This document shows positions 24,754-33,537 of a stretch of DNA of 64,000 nt, in pieces. Position 1 is the stretch's first letter, and each line of letters begins with the position of its first letter. The notes beneath the pieces were generated by a model, which made no database searches, was not told where the DNA came from, and saw nothing but the letters and a program-made list of their open reading frames with translations. A program made the position numbers and the translations under genes. Source of the stretch: Acidobacteriota bacterium (GTDB lineage: Bacteria > Acidobacteriota > Vicinamibacteria > Vicinamibacterales > UBA2999); NCBI GenBank assembly GCA_018000455.1, contig JAGNJW010000012.1, forward strand, positions 1 to 64,000, read 5' to 3'.

Positions 24754-25872
24754 CTAACGGGGGCGCGCCGGCGTGATGGGCAGCAGACCCTCGCCGACGA
24801 GCGTCGGCGGACGGCGAAATCCGGTGGCTTGCTCCCACGCGTAGGCGATGGCCAGAAGATCGCCGTCTTTCCATGGCCGCGCAGAGAACTCGAGTCCGAA
24901 GGGCAGCCCGCTGGCATACGTCCCGCCCGGCACGACGTTCGCCGGCCAGCGTCGCTTGCCGGGGCGCGTGGTAGTTGCGTTCAGCGGCTGGGTCGGTGGC
25001 CAGCAGCCGCTGCTTGATGGTCACGCCGCCCATCATCCGGAAGTGGTCTTCGGTGCCGATCGACGACGTGAAGAGCGGCGCGCCCACCGCCTTGAGGTAG
25101 TCGGCCGCCGCCGCCGGTACCGCCGCGGGAATGCCGTGGAATGGCACGCCGTCGCCGGCCAGGATGAAGGCCGGCACGGCGAAGCGCTTGCCGCGCAGGG
25201 CGTCGTCCTTCAAGAACGTGGCGTAGGGCCCGGGCTGCGCGCTGGAAGGTGTCGCTGCCGTGGCCGTGCCGCCCGACGGATCCGCCAGGCGAGAAGCGCA
25301 CGTAGGCGTTGCCGGTGCGGCCGAACGCGCTGCTACGGTTGGTGTCGCTGTTGGCGAGATCGGGCATGTTCGTGTGCCCGAGGATGATGGCGACGGCGGC
25401 CTCGAATTTCGCGACGATGGTGGCGTCCTCGGGCGCCACGAGTTCGTGGCCTGGCCGCGTGAAGCCGGCCCAACCCGCCGAGGTCACCTTGCCCTGGATG
25501 CTGGTGTTGGCCTTGACGACGACCGGCACGCCCCAGAGCCCGCCGCGCGCGCTGGCACCGGCTCGGCGGCCGCGGCGTCCTGCCTGGCGGCTTCGGCCAG
25601 CGCGTCATCGCGATACAGCGTCTCGATCGCGCCGTAGACGCCGTTGTAACGGTCGATTCGAGCGAGGTGCCACCCTACTACCTGGGTCACGGTGTAAGCG
25701 CGTGCGTCGTAGAGGCGGTGCAGTCCGGCGACGGTGACATCGAGCAGGTCTCGATCGATGGCGGCCGATGCGCCTGCCACGTCGGGTATCGCCGTCGGCG
25801 GCGCCGGCCGCTGGCAGGCCATGGCAAGGGGCACGACGACGGCGAGCGTGGCGAGCCTGGGGCACGAAGCAT
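24754..25872 (-). pseudogene. Decayed lipoprotein amidase (amidase-signature family)
   Basis: Pieces of one amidase appear in order but in several frames. A lipoprotein signal with lipobox (TLAVVVPLAMAC) is off-frame from ATG 25872. RAYTVTQVVGWHLARIDRYN follows, then PVVVKANTSIQGKVTSAGWA (25529 downward) carrying the catalytic Lys and GRTGNAYVRFSPGGS. A one-base insertion breaks the catalytic SSGGTATA motif near 25270. FLKDDALRGKRFAVPAFILA comes next, and finally VVPGGTYASGLPFGLEFSA...LLPITPARPR ending at 24754. At least four frame changes occur, and the segments that should hold the nucleophilic Ser and the region before the C-terminus are missing, probably 150-200 residues. It is clearly non-functional. 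Confidence 0.85.
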
Positions 25873-25898
25873 GGCGCGATTGCCCTCTAATCGCGCCA
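25872..25898 (-). terminator. Hairpin downstream of ilvC
   Basis: Arms TGGCGCGAT (25872-25880) and ATCGCGCCA (25890-25898) pair perfectly over 9 bp with a 9-nt loop, 55 bp beyond the ilvC stop. It also overlaps the start codon of the amidase pseudogene. It has no T-run, so it is a candidate terminator or processing site only. Confidence 0.4.
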
Positions 25899-25912
25899 CT
25901 CCGGCACCGGTT

Positions 25913-25954
25913 GTTCCCTGCTCCCTGCTCCCTGCTCCCTGTTCCCTGTTCCCT
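25913..25954. repeat. Six-copy heptamer tandem repeat at the ilvC 3' end
   Basis: Six contiguous 7-bp units alternate between GTTCCCT (units 1, 5, 6) and GCTCCCT (units 2-4). The last unit overlaps the ilvC stop codon (CTA at 25953-25955). The length could vary by slippage without affecting IlvC. Confidence 0.85.
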
Positions 25955-26981
25955 AGACCGGCTGGCGCTGGTCTTCGGGCTTGACCGTTACCGGGTTCAG
26001 GAACGGCATCATGGCGCGCAGCTCGGCACCCACCTTCTCGATCGGGTGCTTCTGCTCGGCCAGCCGCGTGGCGGTGAACGTGGGCCGCCCGGCGGCGTGT
26101 TCATCCATCCACAGCTTGGCGTAGCGGCCTTCCTGGATGTCAGTCAGCATTCGCTTCATCTCGGCCTTGGTCTCGGCCGTGACGATCCGAGGGCCGCCCG
26201 TGTAGTCGCCGTGCTCGGCCGTGTCCGACACCGAGTAGCGCATGTAGTTCAATCCGCCGCGATACATCAGATCGACGATGAGCTTCAGCTCGTGCATGCA
26301 CTCGAAGTAGGCGATCTCTGGCTGATAGCCGGCGTCGACGAGCGTCTCGAACGCCGCCTTGACGAGCGCGCTCGTGCCGCCGCAGAGCACCGACTGCTCG
26401 CCGAAGAGATCGGTCTCGGTCTCTTCCGCGAACGTCGTCTCGAGCACGCCCGCGCGCGTGGTGCCGATCGCTTTGGCGTACGACAGCGTGACTTGGCGGG
26501 CGGTGCCGGTGGCGTCCTGGTGCACGGCGAAGAGCGCCGGCGTGCCGGCCCCTTCCTCGTACAACTCACGCACGCGGTGCCCGGGCGACTTCGGCGCCAC
26601 CATCGCCACGTCGACGTGCGCGGGCGGCGTGATGATGCCGAAGCGGATGTTGAAGCCGTGCGCGAACATCAGCATCTTGCCGGCGGTGAGGTGCGGCGCG
26701 ATGTCGCGCGTGTAGACCTCGCCCTGAATCGTATCGGGGATGAGCATCATGATGACGTCGGCCTCGGCCGCCGCCTCGGCGATCGACACCGCGCGCAGTC
26801 CAGCGGCGCGCGCCTTGGCGGCCGATGCGCTCGAGGGGTGCAGGCCGACGCGCACGTCGACGCCGCTGTCGCGCAGGTTCAGCGCGTGGGCGTGGCCCTG
26901 CGAGCCGTAACCGATGATGGCGACCTTGCGATCGCGGATGGGCGCCAGATCGGCGTCCTTGTCGTAGTAGATGACAGCCAT
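25953..26981 (-). CDS. ilvC: Ketol-acid reductoisomerase (class I)
   Basis: The 342-residue enzyme converts 2-acetolactate or 2-aceto-2-hydroxybutyrate to dihydroxy acids for valine, isoleucine and leucine synthesis. The N-terminal Rossmann NADPH site is [21 protein letters not shown]. The catalytic knotted domain contains [14 protein letters not shown], the Mg-binding [16 protein letters not shown] (Asp/Glu) and [19 protein letters not shown] (Glu ligands). The length is that of the short class I form. It is the third gene of ilvB-ilvN-ilvC, with 53 bp between ilvN and ilvC that hold a perfect hairpin. A GGAGA-type site lies about 10 nt before the ATG. Confidence 0.97.
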   Translation of the reverse strand: MAVIYYDKDADLAPIRDRKVAIIGYGSQGHAHALNLRDSGVDVRVGLHPSSASAAKARAAGLRAVSIAEAAAEADVIMMLIPDTIQGEVYTRDIAPHLTAGKMLMFAHGFNIRFGIITPPAHVDVAMVAPKSPGHRVRELYEEGAGTPALFAVHQDATGTARQVTLSYAKAIGTTRAGVLETTFAEETETDLFGEQSVLCGGTSALVKAAFETLVDAGYQPEIAYFECMHELKLIVDLMYRGGLNYMRYSVSDTAEHGDYTGGPRIVTAETKAEMKRMLTDIQEGRYAKLWMDEHAAGRPTFTATRLAEQKHPIEKVGAELRAMMPFLNPVTVKPEDQRQPV

Positions 26982-27004
26982 GTCGTACGGATCTCCTGAG
27001 GGAA

Positions 27005-27025
27005 CGGGACGCGACCCGCGTCCCG
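27005..27025 (-). repeat. 9-bp perfect hairpin between ilvN and ilvC
   Basis: Arms CGGGACGCG (27005-27013) and CGCGTCCCG (27017-27025) pair around a 3-nt loop. The hairpin lies 9 nt after the ilvN stop and 23 nt before the ilvC start. It may be an mRNA stability or partial termination element tuning ilvC relative to ilvBN. No T-run follows. Confidence 0.5.
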
Positions 27026-27034
27026 GGCGTTCGT

Positions 27035-27580
27035 TTACACCGAGTAGGCGATGTCCTGCGTTTCGGCCGCGTCGGCCGGACGCTCGTGAGCGGCGCTTCG
27101 CCCGGGTCCTTCGCCGCGGGCCATGGCGAGTGTGCCCGTGCGCGCCATCTCCAGCACGCCGTAGGGCTCGAGCACCTCGAGCAGCCGGTCGAGCTTGCCG
27201 GCCCCGCCGGTCAGCTCCAGCACCAGCGAGTCGGCCGAGACATCGATGATCCGGGCACGGAACACGTCGGCCAGCTGGAAGATCTCCGGCCGCGTAGCCG
27301 CCGTCGTCGCCACTTTGATCAGCGTGAGCTCACGGATGACGTTGGGTCGCGCCGTGACGTTCTCGACGCGTGTCACGTTCACGAGCTTGTAGAGATGCGC
27401 TTCGACGTGGTGGGCGCCCTCGTCGTCGGTGTCGACCACGATCGTCATCCGCGACACGCCAGGCGTTTCGGTATGGCCGACCGTCAGCGACTCGATGTTG
27501 TAGGCGCGGCGGCGGAAGAGCGACGCCACGCGCGTGAGCACACCCGGCTTGTTCTCGACGTGCACGACGAAAGTGTTCAC
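27035..27580 (-). CDS. ilvN: Acetolactate synthase small (regulatory) subunit
   Basis: The 181-residue protein has an N-terminal ACT domain ([37 protein letters not shown]) that binds valine for feedback inhibition. The C-terminal ALS_ss_C domain follows ([42 protein letters not shown]). The last 25 residues are an unconserved Arg/Ala-rich tail. The GTG start at 27580 overlaps the ilvB stop as GTGA (27577-27580), so translation is probably coupled. The small subunit binds and regulates the IlvB product. Confidence 0.95.
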   Translation of the reverse strand: MNTFVVHVENKPGVLTRVASLFRRRAYNIESLTVGHTETPGVSRMTIVVDTDDEGAHHVEAHLYKLVNVTRVENVTARPNVIRELTLIKVATTAATRPEIFQLADVFRARIIDVSADSLVLELTGGAGKLDRLLEVLEPYGVLEMARTGTLAMARGEGPGRSAAHERPADAAETQDIAYSV

Positions 27581-29292
27581 TGGTCCGCTCCTGTTTCCGC
27601 GAGCACGCTCGGCCGCCGGATCATGTCGTGCAGGTCGGCGCCGGCCGGCACCATCGGATACACGGTGTCTTCCTGCTCGACGCGGAAGTCGATGACCACG
27701 GTGCCCTTGTGGGCGCGGGCGGCCTGCACGGCCGGAATCACGCCGGCCCGCTCGGTGACCCGCGCCGCCGTCAGGCCGAAGGCCTCGGCGAGCTTGACGA
27801 AGTCGGGGCTCGAGAGCGGCGTGGCGGCGTAACGGCGTTCGTAGAAGAACTCCTGCCACTGCCGCACCATCCCGAGGTAACCGTTGTTGATGATGGCCAC
27901 GTTGATGTCGATGCCTTCCTGGGCGATGGTGGCCAGTTCCGCCATCGTCATCTGGAAGCCGCCGTCGCCGACCACCACCCACACCTCGGCATCGGGCCGT
28001 GCGACCTTGGCGCCGATGGCCGCCGGCAGCGCGAAGCCCATCGTGCCCAGGCCGCCAGAGGTGATGAGCGAGCGCGGCGTCTCGTGATGGTAGTACTGCG
28101 CCTCCCACATCTGATGCTGGCCCACGTCGGTAACGACCACCGCCTTGCCGCCGGTTTCACGCCACAGGTCGTTGATGACGTGCGCCGCGTAGAGATGACC
28201 GCTGTCGGGCAGCCGCTGGATGTCGATGACCGCCGAATCGCCCTTGAGCGCGTCGATGTGGGCGCGCCACTGGGCGTGATTGCCGGGCTCGACCCGCGGC
28301 GTCAGCTGCTGCAGGAGCTGGCCGACGTCGCCCACCAGGCCGACGTCCACCTTGACGTTCTTGTTGATCTCGGAACGGTCGATTTCGAGGTGGATCTTCT
28401 TGGCGTTGAGCGCGTAGGTCTTGAGGTTGCCGGTGACGCGGTCGTCGAAGCGCATGCCGAGCGCGATGAGCAGGTCGGCTTCCTGGATCGATGTGTTGAC
28501 CCAGGCTTCGCCGTGCATGCCCATCATGCCGAGGTTCAGCGGATGGCTGGCCGGCACGCCGCCGATGCCGAGCAGCGTCATGGCGATGGGGATGTCGGTG
28601 TGTTCGGCGAACTTGCGCACCAGATCGCTGGCGCCCGAGGCGATGATGCCGTTGCCGGCCAGGATGAGCGGCCGCTTCGCCTCGTTGATGAGATCGACGG
28701 CGCGGGCCAGCGCCGCATCTCCCGGCCTGAGATCGGGCCGCTGGTGCTCGAGCGGCGGCACGTCCGACCAGGCGAAGTCGCACGACTTCTGCTGGCAGTC
28801 CTTGGTCATGTCGATGAGCACGGGACCCGGCCGGCCCGAGCGCGCCACGTGAAAGGCCGCGCGCACCGTGGCCGCGACGTCCTCGGGCTGCGTGAGCAGG
28901 TAGTTGTGCTTGGTGATGGGCAGGGTGATGCCCGTGATGTCGCACTCCTGGAAGGCGTCGGACCCAATCAGCTTGCTGCCCACCTGGCCGGTGATGCAGA
29001 CGATGGGCGAGCTGTCCATCATCGCCGTCGCAATGCCGGTCACGAGGTTGGTGGCGCCGGGCCCGGAGGTGGCAATCGCGACGCCCACCTGCCCGGTGGC
29101 GCGCGCATAACCGTCGGCCATGTGCGTGGCGCCCTGTTCGTGGCGCACGAGCACGTGGCGAATCGGGTAGTCGAGCATGGCATCGTAGGCCGGGAGGATG
29201 GCGCCGCCCGGGTAGCCGAACACGCACGTCACGCCCTCGCGGACGAGCGATTCCCAGAGGATCTGAGCGCCGGTCAATCGTCTTGACGTCAT
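27577..29292 (-). CDS. ilvB: Acetolactate synthase large (catalytic) subunit
   Basis: The 571-residue ThDP enzyme condenses two pyruvates, or pyruvate and 2-oxobutyrate, in the first committed step of branched-chain amino acid synthesis. It contains the catalytic Glu (VLVRHEQGATHMADGYARATG), TSGPGATNLVTGIATAMMDS, the FAD-binding middle domain (GMRFDDRVTGN) and the ThDP/Mg motif VVVGDGGFQMTMAELATIAQEGIDINVAIINN. The length and order are canonical. It is the first gene of the operon. The AT-rich region directly upstream holds the promoter. Confidence 0.97.
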   Translation of the reverse strand: MTSRRLTGAQILWESLVREGVTCVFGYPGGAILPAYDAMLDYPIRHVLVRHEQGATHMADGYARATGQVGVAIATSGPGATNLVTGIATAMMDSSPIVCITGQVGSKLIGSDAFQECDITGITLPITKHNYLLTQPEDVAATVRAAFHVARSGRPGPVLIDMTKDCQQKSCDFAWSDVPPLEHQRPDLRPGDAALARAVDLINEAKRPLILAGNGIIASGASDLVRKFAEHTDIPIAMTLLGIGGVPASHPLNLGMMGMHGEAWVNTSIQEADLLIALGMRFDDRVTGNLKTYALNAKKIHLEIDRSEINKNVKVDVGLVGDVGQLLQQLTPRVEPGNHAQWRAHIDALKGDSAVIDIQRLPDSGHLYAAHVINDLWRETGGKAVVVTDVGQHQMWEAQYYHHETPRSLITSGGLGTMGFALPAAIGAKVARPDAEVWVVVGDGGFQMTMAELATIAQEGIDINVAIINNGYLGMVRQWQEFFYERRYAATPLSSPDFVKLAEAFGLTAARVTERAGVIPAVQAARAHKGTVVIDFRVEQEDTVYPMVPAGADLHDMIRRPSVLAETGADQ

Positions 29293-29408
29293 ATTATGGA
29301 TAAGCCTAACTGTCCAGCATTACCGGCGTCAATCTTATAGATTGTTGAGTATCTGTAAGGTTGCCTAACTTTTGCCAGCTTCCCTCATGCGGCGGAAGTG
29401 TGCGGTAG
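29293..29408 (-). promoter_or_regulatory. AT-rich ilvBNC promoter region
   Basis: This 116-bp stretch is unusually AT-rich for the window. On the minus strand TTGACG, an 18-bp spacer and TAGGCT would start transcription a few nt before the ilvB ATG. CATAAT directly abuts the ATG. GCCTAACT occurs twice on the plus strand (about 29313 and 29363), the second inside TAAGGTTGCCTAA, an imperfect palindrome. No leader peptide rich in Leu, Val or Ile codons is visible, so classical attenuation is unlikely. Confidence 0.45.
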
Positions 29409-32102
29409 CTAGTCCGTCCGCAGGGCCTGCCACGGATCCTGGGCGGCGGCCCGCCGCGCCGGCAGGTAGCCAGCCACCATCGTCACCACCGCGAGCACCG
29501 CCACAGCGGCCGCGACGACCTTGATGTCCGGGGTCACGAGGCCGAAGAGTACCGACTGCATCACCTGGCCGAGCAGGGCCGCCAGCACCCCGCCCACGAC
29601 CACCCCGCCCACGATGATGCCCAGGGCGCGCTCGGCGGCGAGCCACTGCACCTGGTGGGCGGTGGCCCCGAGCGCGACGCGCACGCCGATCTCCTTGGTG
29701 CGCCGCGCCGCCAGGTAAGCCATCAACGAGTAGATGCCGGTGAGGGCGAGCACGAGCGCGATGCCGCTCATCACCATCAGGATGGTGGCGAAGTAGCTGA
29801 CACCGGCCAGGCGATCGTCCACGACCTCGTCCATGGTCGCGGCCTTCAGTACCGGCTGATCGGCGTCGACGGCCGTGACCGCGCGCCGCAGGTCGCCCGC
29901 CAGCGCCCCTGGCGGCGCGGTCGTACGCGCCACGAGCGTCATCGACAGCGGCGGGTCCTGTCGCATCGGGCGATACACCGTGAACTCCTTGCGCCCGGTG
30001 AACCAGTCCTGCACGACATCCCCCGCCACACCGACCACGGTGATCCAGGGCCCGTCGTTCGCCAGGCGAAAACGCTTGCCGAGCCCGTCCGTGCCGGGCC
30101 AGTACTGGTCGGCCAGCAGGCGGCTCACCACGGCCACCTGCAGCCCGTCTTCGCGGTCGGCCTCGGTGATGCCGCGTCCGGCCAGGAGCGGAATTCGCAG
30201 CGTGGCGAAGTAGGCGGGCGTGACCCGCTGGAACGCGACATCGCGCGTGCGCTCATCGGCCGGTGCACCTTCGATGGTCAGCGGTCGCGAGGAGGTCGAA
30301 CCGCCGTAGGGCAGCGACGAGACGGCGGCGACCGAGGTGACCCCCGGCAGGCCGCGCATCCGCTCGATCACGCCGTCGACGAACTGCCGGCGTGCTTCGT
30401 GTGCTTCGTACGGCCGCTCCGCCAGCGTCAACTGCGCCGTGGCGAGTCCCCGCTTGTCGAAGCCGACCGCGCCGTTCACCGCGTTGTCGATGGCGCCGAG
30501 GATGAGCGTGGTGCCGACGGCCAGGGCCAGCGCGAGCGCGACCTGACCACCCGCCAGGGCGGAGCGCAGCCACTGGCGGCTCGGAGACGCTGTTGTCGAG
30601 CGCACGGCGCCGAAGGCGCTGGCGGCGGAGGCCGAGCCCGAGAGATGGAGGGCCGGGATCAGCGAGAACGCCATGGTGGCGACCGCGCCGAGCAGCGCCA
30701 TGGCTCCGAGCATCGCGGCGTCGAGCCCGAGGAACTCGTAGCCCGGCACGAACCGGATGATGCTGGCCGGCAGGAAGTTCCGCGTGTACTGCATCGCCAC
30801 GCCCGCCAGCACCGTGCCCACGCCGACGCCCATCGCGGCCAGGCACAGCCCTTCGAGGAACAACTGGCGTATCAGGCGCCCGCGACCCGCACCGAGCGCC
30901 AGGCGCACCGCGAACTCGGGTTCGCGCTCGGTGCCTCGGGCCAGCAGCAGGTTGGCGATGTTGGCGCAGGCCACGAGCAGCAACAGCGCGGCCGCCGCCT
31001 GCCAGATCGCCACGAACGGTCCCACCCCTTCGTCGCCCATCCCGCGGGTGAACCCGACCACCGAGGCCGGACGCTGGCGGTTGGTGGCCGGGAACTCGGC
31101 CGCCAGCCGCGCCGCGATGCCGTGGAACTCGGCCTGCGCACTCTGCACCGTGTGACCGGAGGCCAGGCGGCCGAACACCATCAGGTAGCCGCGCTCACGC
31201 GACGCCCACGTGGCGTCGTCGTAGGCGAGCGGCGCCCACACATGGGCGCCGAACGGAATCGCGAACCGCGCCGGCATCACCCCCACGATCTCGTAGAGCT
31301 CGCCGTCGAGCCGCAGCGTGCGCCCGAGCACGGCGGGGTCGGCCGCGAACTGCCGCTGCCAGAAGGCGTGTGACAGCACGACCTTACGATGCGCCTCGAG
31401 GCGTTCTTCCCAGGCGGTGAACGTTCGCCCGAGCAGCGGCCGTACGCCGAGCAGCTCGAAGTAGCCGGCACTGACCTTGAACCCCGGCACCTGCTCAGGG
31501 AGGTCGATGCCAGAGAAGTTCGGATCCCACCACTCAGCCGCCGCCAGGGACGACACCGAGGTGGCGGTTCGTGTGAAGACGCGGAAATCGGCCGGTGCCA
31601 CCGACTCACGGTTGATGTAGGGCTTGGTGCCCACTTCGTCGGCCACCACCAGCACCAGCCGGTTGACGTCGGGGAATCGGAACGGACGCAGGTAGAGCGC
31701 GTCGGCCAGGTTGAAGATCACGGCATTGGCTGAGAGCGCCACGCCGAGCGTGCCGACGATGACCACCGTCAGACCCGGACGCTGGGCGAGGGCCCGCCAC
31801 GCGTGCCGGAACTCCCGCAGCCATCCGGCACCGAACGTCGAGGTGTGTTCGACCTGTGCGATCGTGAGGCGCCGGCGGGCGGGTGCCACGCTCGGGAAGA
31901 GGCCGCTCAGGGCGAAGCGCATCGCGAGTGGCAGCGCCTGACGCCAGTACCAGCGGCGGCCCGCGGCGACCCCGCGCCGGGCGGCCACGGCAGCGAGTTC
32001 CTCGCGCAGATCGCCGGCCACGGCGTCGCGCCATTCGGCATCGCGCACGCTCAGGCGCAGGAACGCTTCGGCAAGGCGCGGCGGAATGGGCGTAGGCGTC
32101 AT
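29409..32102 (-). CDS. ADOP-family MacB/FtsX-like permease, long form
   Basis: The 897-residue protein has a cytoplasmic N-terminal extension of about 90 residues typical of PadR-linked ADOPs (RLSVRDAEWRDAVAGDLREELAAVAARRG). Two copies of MacB_PCD plus FtsX follow: the first helix is at about 115-135 (LTVVIVGTLGVALSANAVIF), the first FtsX block is about 370-520 (LLLLVACANIANLLLARGTER) and the second FtsX block is about 760-890. The C-terminus ends ARRAAAQDPWQALRTD. There is no ATP-binding domain. The substrate is unknown; antimicrobial or peptide export is assumed for MacB relatives. The start overlaps the PadR gene by 4 bp (ATGA), so the two are coupled. Confidence 0.9.
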   Translation of the reverse strand: MTPTPIPPRLAEAFLRLSVRDAEWRDAVAGDLREELAAVAARRGVAAGRRWYWRQALPLAMRFALSGLFPSVAPARRRLTIAQVEHTSTFGAGWLREFRHAWRALAQRPGLTVVIVGTLGVALSANAVIFNLADALYLRPFRFPDVNRLVLVVADEVGTKPYINRESVAPADFRVFTRTATSVSSLAAAEWWDPNFSGIDLPEQVPGFKVSAGYFELLGVRPLLGRTFTAWEERLEAHRKVVLSHAFWQRQFAADPAVLGRTLRLDGELYEIVGVMPARFAIPFGAHVWAPLAYDDATWASRERGYLMVFGRLASGHTVQSAQAEFHGIAARLAAEFPATNRQRPASVVGFTRGMGDEGVGPFVAIWQAAAALLLLVACANIANLLLARGTEREPEFAVRLALGAGRGRLIRQLFLEGLCLAAMGVGVGTVLAGVAMQYTRNFLPASIIRFVPGYEFLGLDAAMLGAMALLGAVATMAFSLIPALHLSGSASAASAFGAVRSTTASPSRQWLRSALAGGQVALALALAVGTTLILGAIDNAVNGAVGFDKRGLATAQLTLAERPYEAHEARRQFVDGVIERMRGLPGVTSVAAVSSLPYGGSTSSRPLTIEGAPADERTRDVAFQRVTPAYFATLRIPLLAGRGITEADREDGLQVAVVSRLLADQYWPGTDGLGKRFRLANDGPWITVVGVAGDVVQDWFTGRKEFTVYRPMRQDPPLSMTLVARTTAPPGALAGDLRRAVTAVDADQPVLKAATMDEVVDDRLAGVSYFATILMVMSGIALVLALTGIYSLMAYLAARRTKEIGVRVALGATAHQVQWLAAERALGIIVGGVVVGGVLAALLGQVMQSVLFGLVTPDIKVVAAAVAVLAVVTMVAGYLPARRAAAQDPWQALRTD

Positions 32103-32443
32103 GGCTGCTCCAGCACGGCTTCAAGGCCGCGCGACAGATTCGACAACGACGCGTGCATCGCTTTGATAGCCCTGACGCCGAGCGGCGTGACGGTGAAGTA
32201 GCGCCGCGCCTTGCCGCCGCGTTCCGCCGTGGGATCGCCCATGCGCGAGCGCAGGCAGCCCTTCGCCTCGAGCCGTTCGAGCGCCGTGTAGAGGGCGCCG
32301 CGCGCCACCGGCCGGCTCGTGCGCTCCTCCAGCAGGGCCCGGATCGGCACCGCATAGGCCTCGCCATCGCCCTCGCCGTCGACGTGAAGCACGGCCAGCA
32401 GCACTGAATACTCGAACTCGCCGACGTAGGGTGAGGTCTTCAT
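32099..32443 (-). CDS. PadR-family transcriptional regulator
   Basis: The 114-residue winged-helix protein has EYSVLLAVLHVDGEGDGEAYAVPIRALLEERTSRPVARGALYTALERLEAKGCLRSRMG, the classical PadR helix-turn-helix with the LYxxLxRLExxG recognition region. A beta-wing (RRYFTVTPLGVRAIKAM) and a short C-terminal dimerisation helix follow. PadR proteins usually repress neighbouring transporter genes. Here the gene overlaps the ADOP permease by 4 bp. Two direct repeats overlap its own start codon, which suggests autorepression of the pair. Confidence 0.93.
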   Translation of the reverse strand: MKTSPYVGEFEYSVLLAVLHVDGEGDGEAYAVPIRALLEERTSRPVARGALYTALERLEAKGCLRSRMGDPTAERGGKARRYFTVTPLGVRAIKAMHASLSNLSRGLEAVLEQP

Positions 32444-32481
32444 GTCTGCAATGCAGGCTAAATGATGTCTACGGTGCAGGC
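32442..32481 (-). promoter_or_regulatory. Direct-repeat operator and promoter of the padR-ADOP operon
   Basis: Two 17-bp direct repeats of the form ATGTCT-N4-TGCAGGC occur at 32442-32458 and 32465-32481, 23 bp apart. The first overlaps the start codon and contains the palindrome CTGCAATGCAG. On the minus strand TTGCCT, 17 bp and TAGCCT form a candidate promoter inside the repeats. PadR autoregulation is the likely meaning. Confidence 0.55.
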
Positions 32482-32501
32482 AAAGAGAAAGTTTCCCGGG
32501 A

Positions 32502-32520
32502 CCGGCGCGGTCGGCGCCGG
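32502..32520 (-). terminator. Hairpin after the YihY-family gene
   Basis: CCGGCGC (32502-32508) and GCGCCGG (32514-32520) pair around a 5-nt loop, 6 bp beyond the stop at 32526. No T-run follows on the minus strand, so termination is only a candidate function. Confidence 0.35.
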
Positions 32521-32525
32521 GTCGG

Positions 32526-33482
32526 TCAGGCCGCGGGCATGCCCTGGGGGACCGGGTCGCTGTCGTCGTCGCCTTCGAGGATATCGACCCTCACCCGCAC
32601 AGCGGTCGCCTTGGGAACGATCCGGTCCCCGCGCAGGCGGATGGCCGCCCGGGTCAGCGCCGCGCCGAAGAACAAAATGAGCGCCGAATAGTAGACCCAC
32701 AGCAGCACCATCACGATCGACCCGGCGGCGCCATAGGTCGAGGCCGTGGCCGTGCGCGTCAGGTAGAGCGAGATGGCCGACTGCCCGATGACGAAGAGCA
32801 CCGCCGTCACCGCAGCGCCGAACCACATGTCGCGCCACTCAAGGCGCACGTCGGGCAGGATCTTGAAGATCGTGGCGAAGAGGAGGGCGGCGACCAGCAG
32901 GGAGGCGCCGGTGTCGACGGCCGTGACCACCAGCGCCGGCACGGGAATCCATCCTTCGGCGAAGTTGAGCAGGGTACCGATCGTCATCGTGATGACGAAG
33001 GAGGTCAGCAGCAGGAAACCGATGACGAGCACCAGGCCGAGCGATGCCAGCCGGGAGGCGAGGAACACCGCGAGGCCGCTGCGCGATGGCCGCGCCGTCA
33101 CGCCCCAGAAGTGATTGAGGGACGACTGCATCTGGGCGAAGACGGTCGTCGACGCGAACAGCAGGGCCGCGATGCCCATCACCGTCGGCAGGAGACCCGC
33201 TTCGTCGACGCGCGAGCGGCGCACCGCCGTCTCCACCGTGCGTGCGGCCTCGGTACCGAGCCACTCGTCGAGCCGGGCCGAGATCTCACCGCGCGCGGCC
33301 TCCTCGCCGAAGACGGCGCCGATGATCGAGATGAGGATGATGAGGAGGGGCGCCAGCGACGACAGCGTGTAGAACGCCAGCGCCCCGGCGTGTTGAAACG
33401 CGCCCTTCGACGACCACAGCGCGACGGCGTCTTTGAGCAACGCCACGCCACGCCTGTGGGCGGACACCGGTCCCGACGTCAT
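32526..33482 (-). CDS. YihY/BrkB-family inner-membrane protein
   Basis: The 318-residue protein has six membrane helices and the family pattern (KDAVALWSSKGAFQHAGALAFYTLSSLAPLLIILISIIG; SSLNHFWGV; GAAVTAVLFVIGQSAISLYL; YGAAGSIVMVLLWVYYSALILFFGAALTRA). It was once misnamed ribonuclease BN. The true role is unknown, with transport or envelope functions proposed. I chose ATG 33482 because upstream in-frame codons to 33575 overlap the neighbouring gene and look non-coding. The C-terminal tail is acidic and cytoplasmic (EGDDDSDPVPQG). The gene follows the amphipathic protein gene after 55 bp on the same strand. Confidence 0.88.
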   Translation of the reverse strand: MTSGPVSAHRRGVALLKDAVALWSSKGAFQHAGALAFYTLSSLAPLLIILISIIGAVFGEEAARGEISARLDEWLGTEAARTVETAVRRSRVDEAGLLPTVMGIAALLFASTTVFAQMQSSLNHFWGVTARPSRSGLAVFLASRLASLGLVLVIGFLLLTSFVITMTIGTLLNFAEGWIPVPALVVTAVDTGASLLVAALLFATIFKILPDVRLEWRDMWFGAAVTAVLFVIGQSAISLYLTRTATASTYGAAGSIVMVLLWVYYSALILFFGAALTRAAIRLRGDRIVPKATAVRVRVDILEGDDDSDPVPQGMPAA

Positions 33483-33537
33483 CGGTGCACCTGGATCGAG
33501 GGCGGCCGCCTGCGCGCGGCCGCCCTCGCCCTCACTG

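Noticed and set aside
27628..29286. Plus-strand frame of about 550 codons opposite ilvB
   Set aside because: Exact shadow of ilvB with no recognisable motif.
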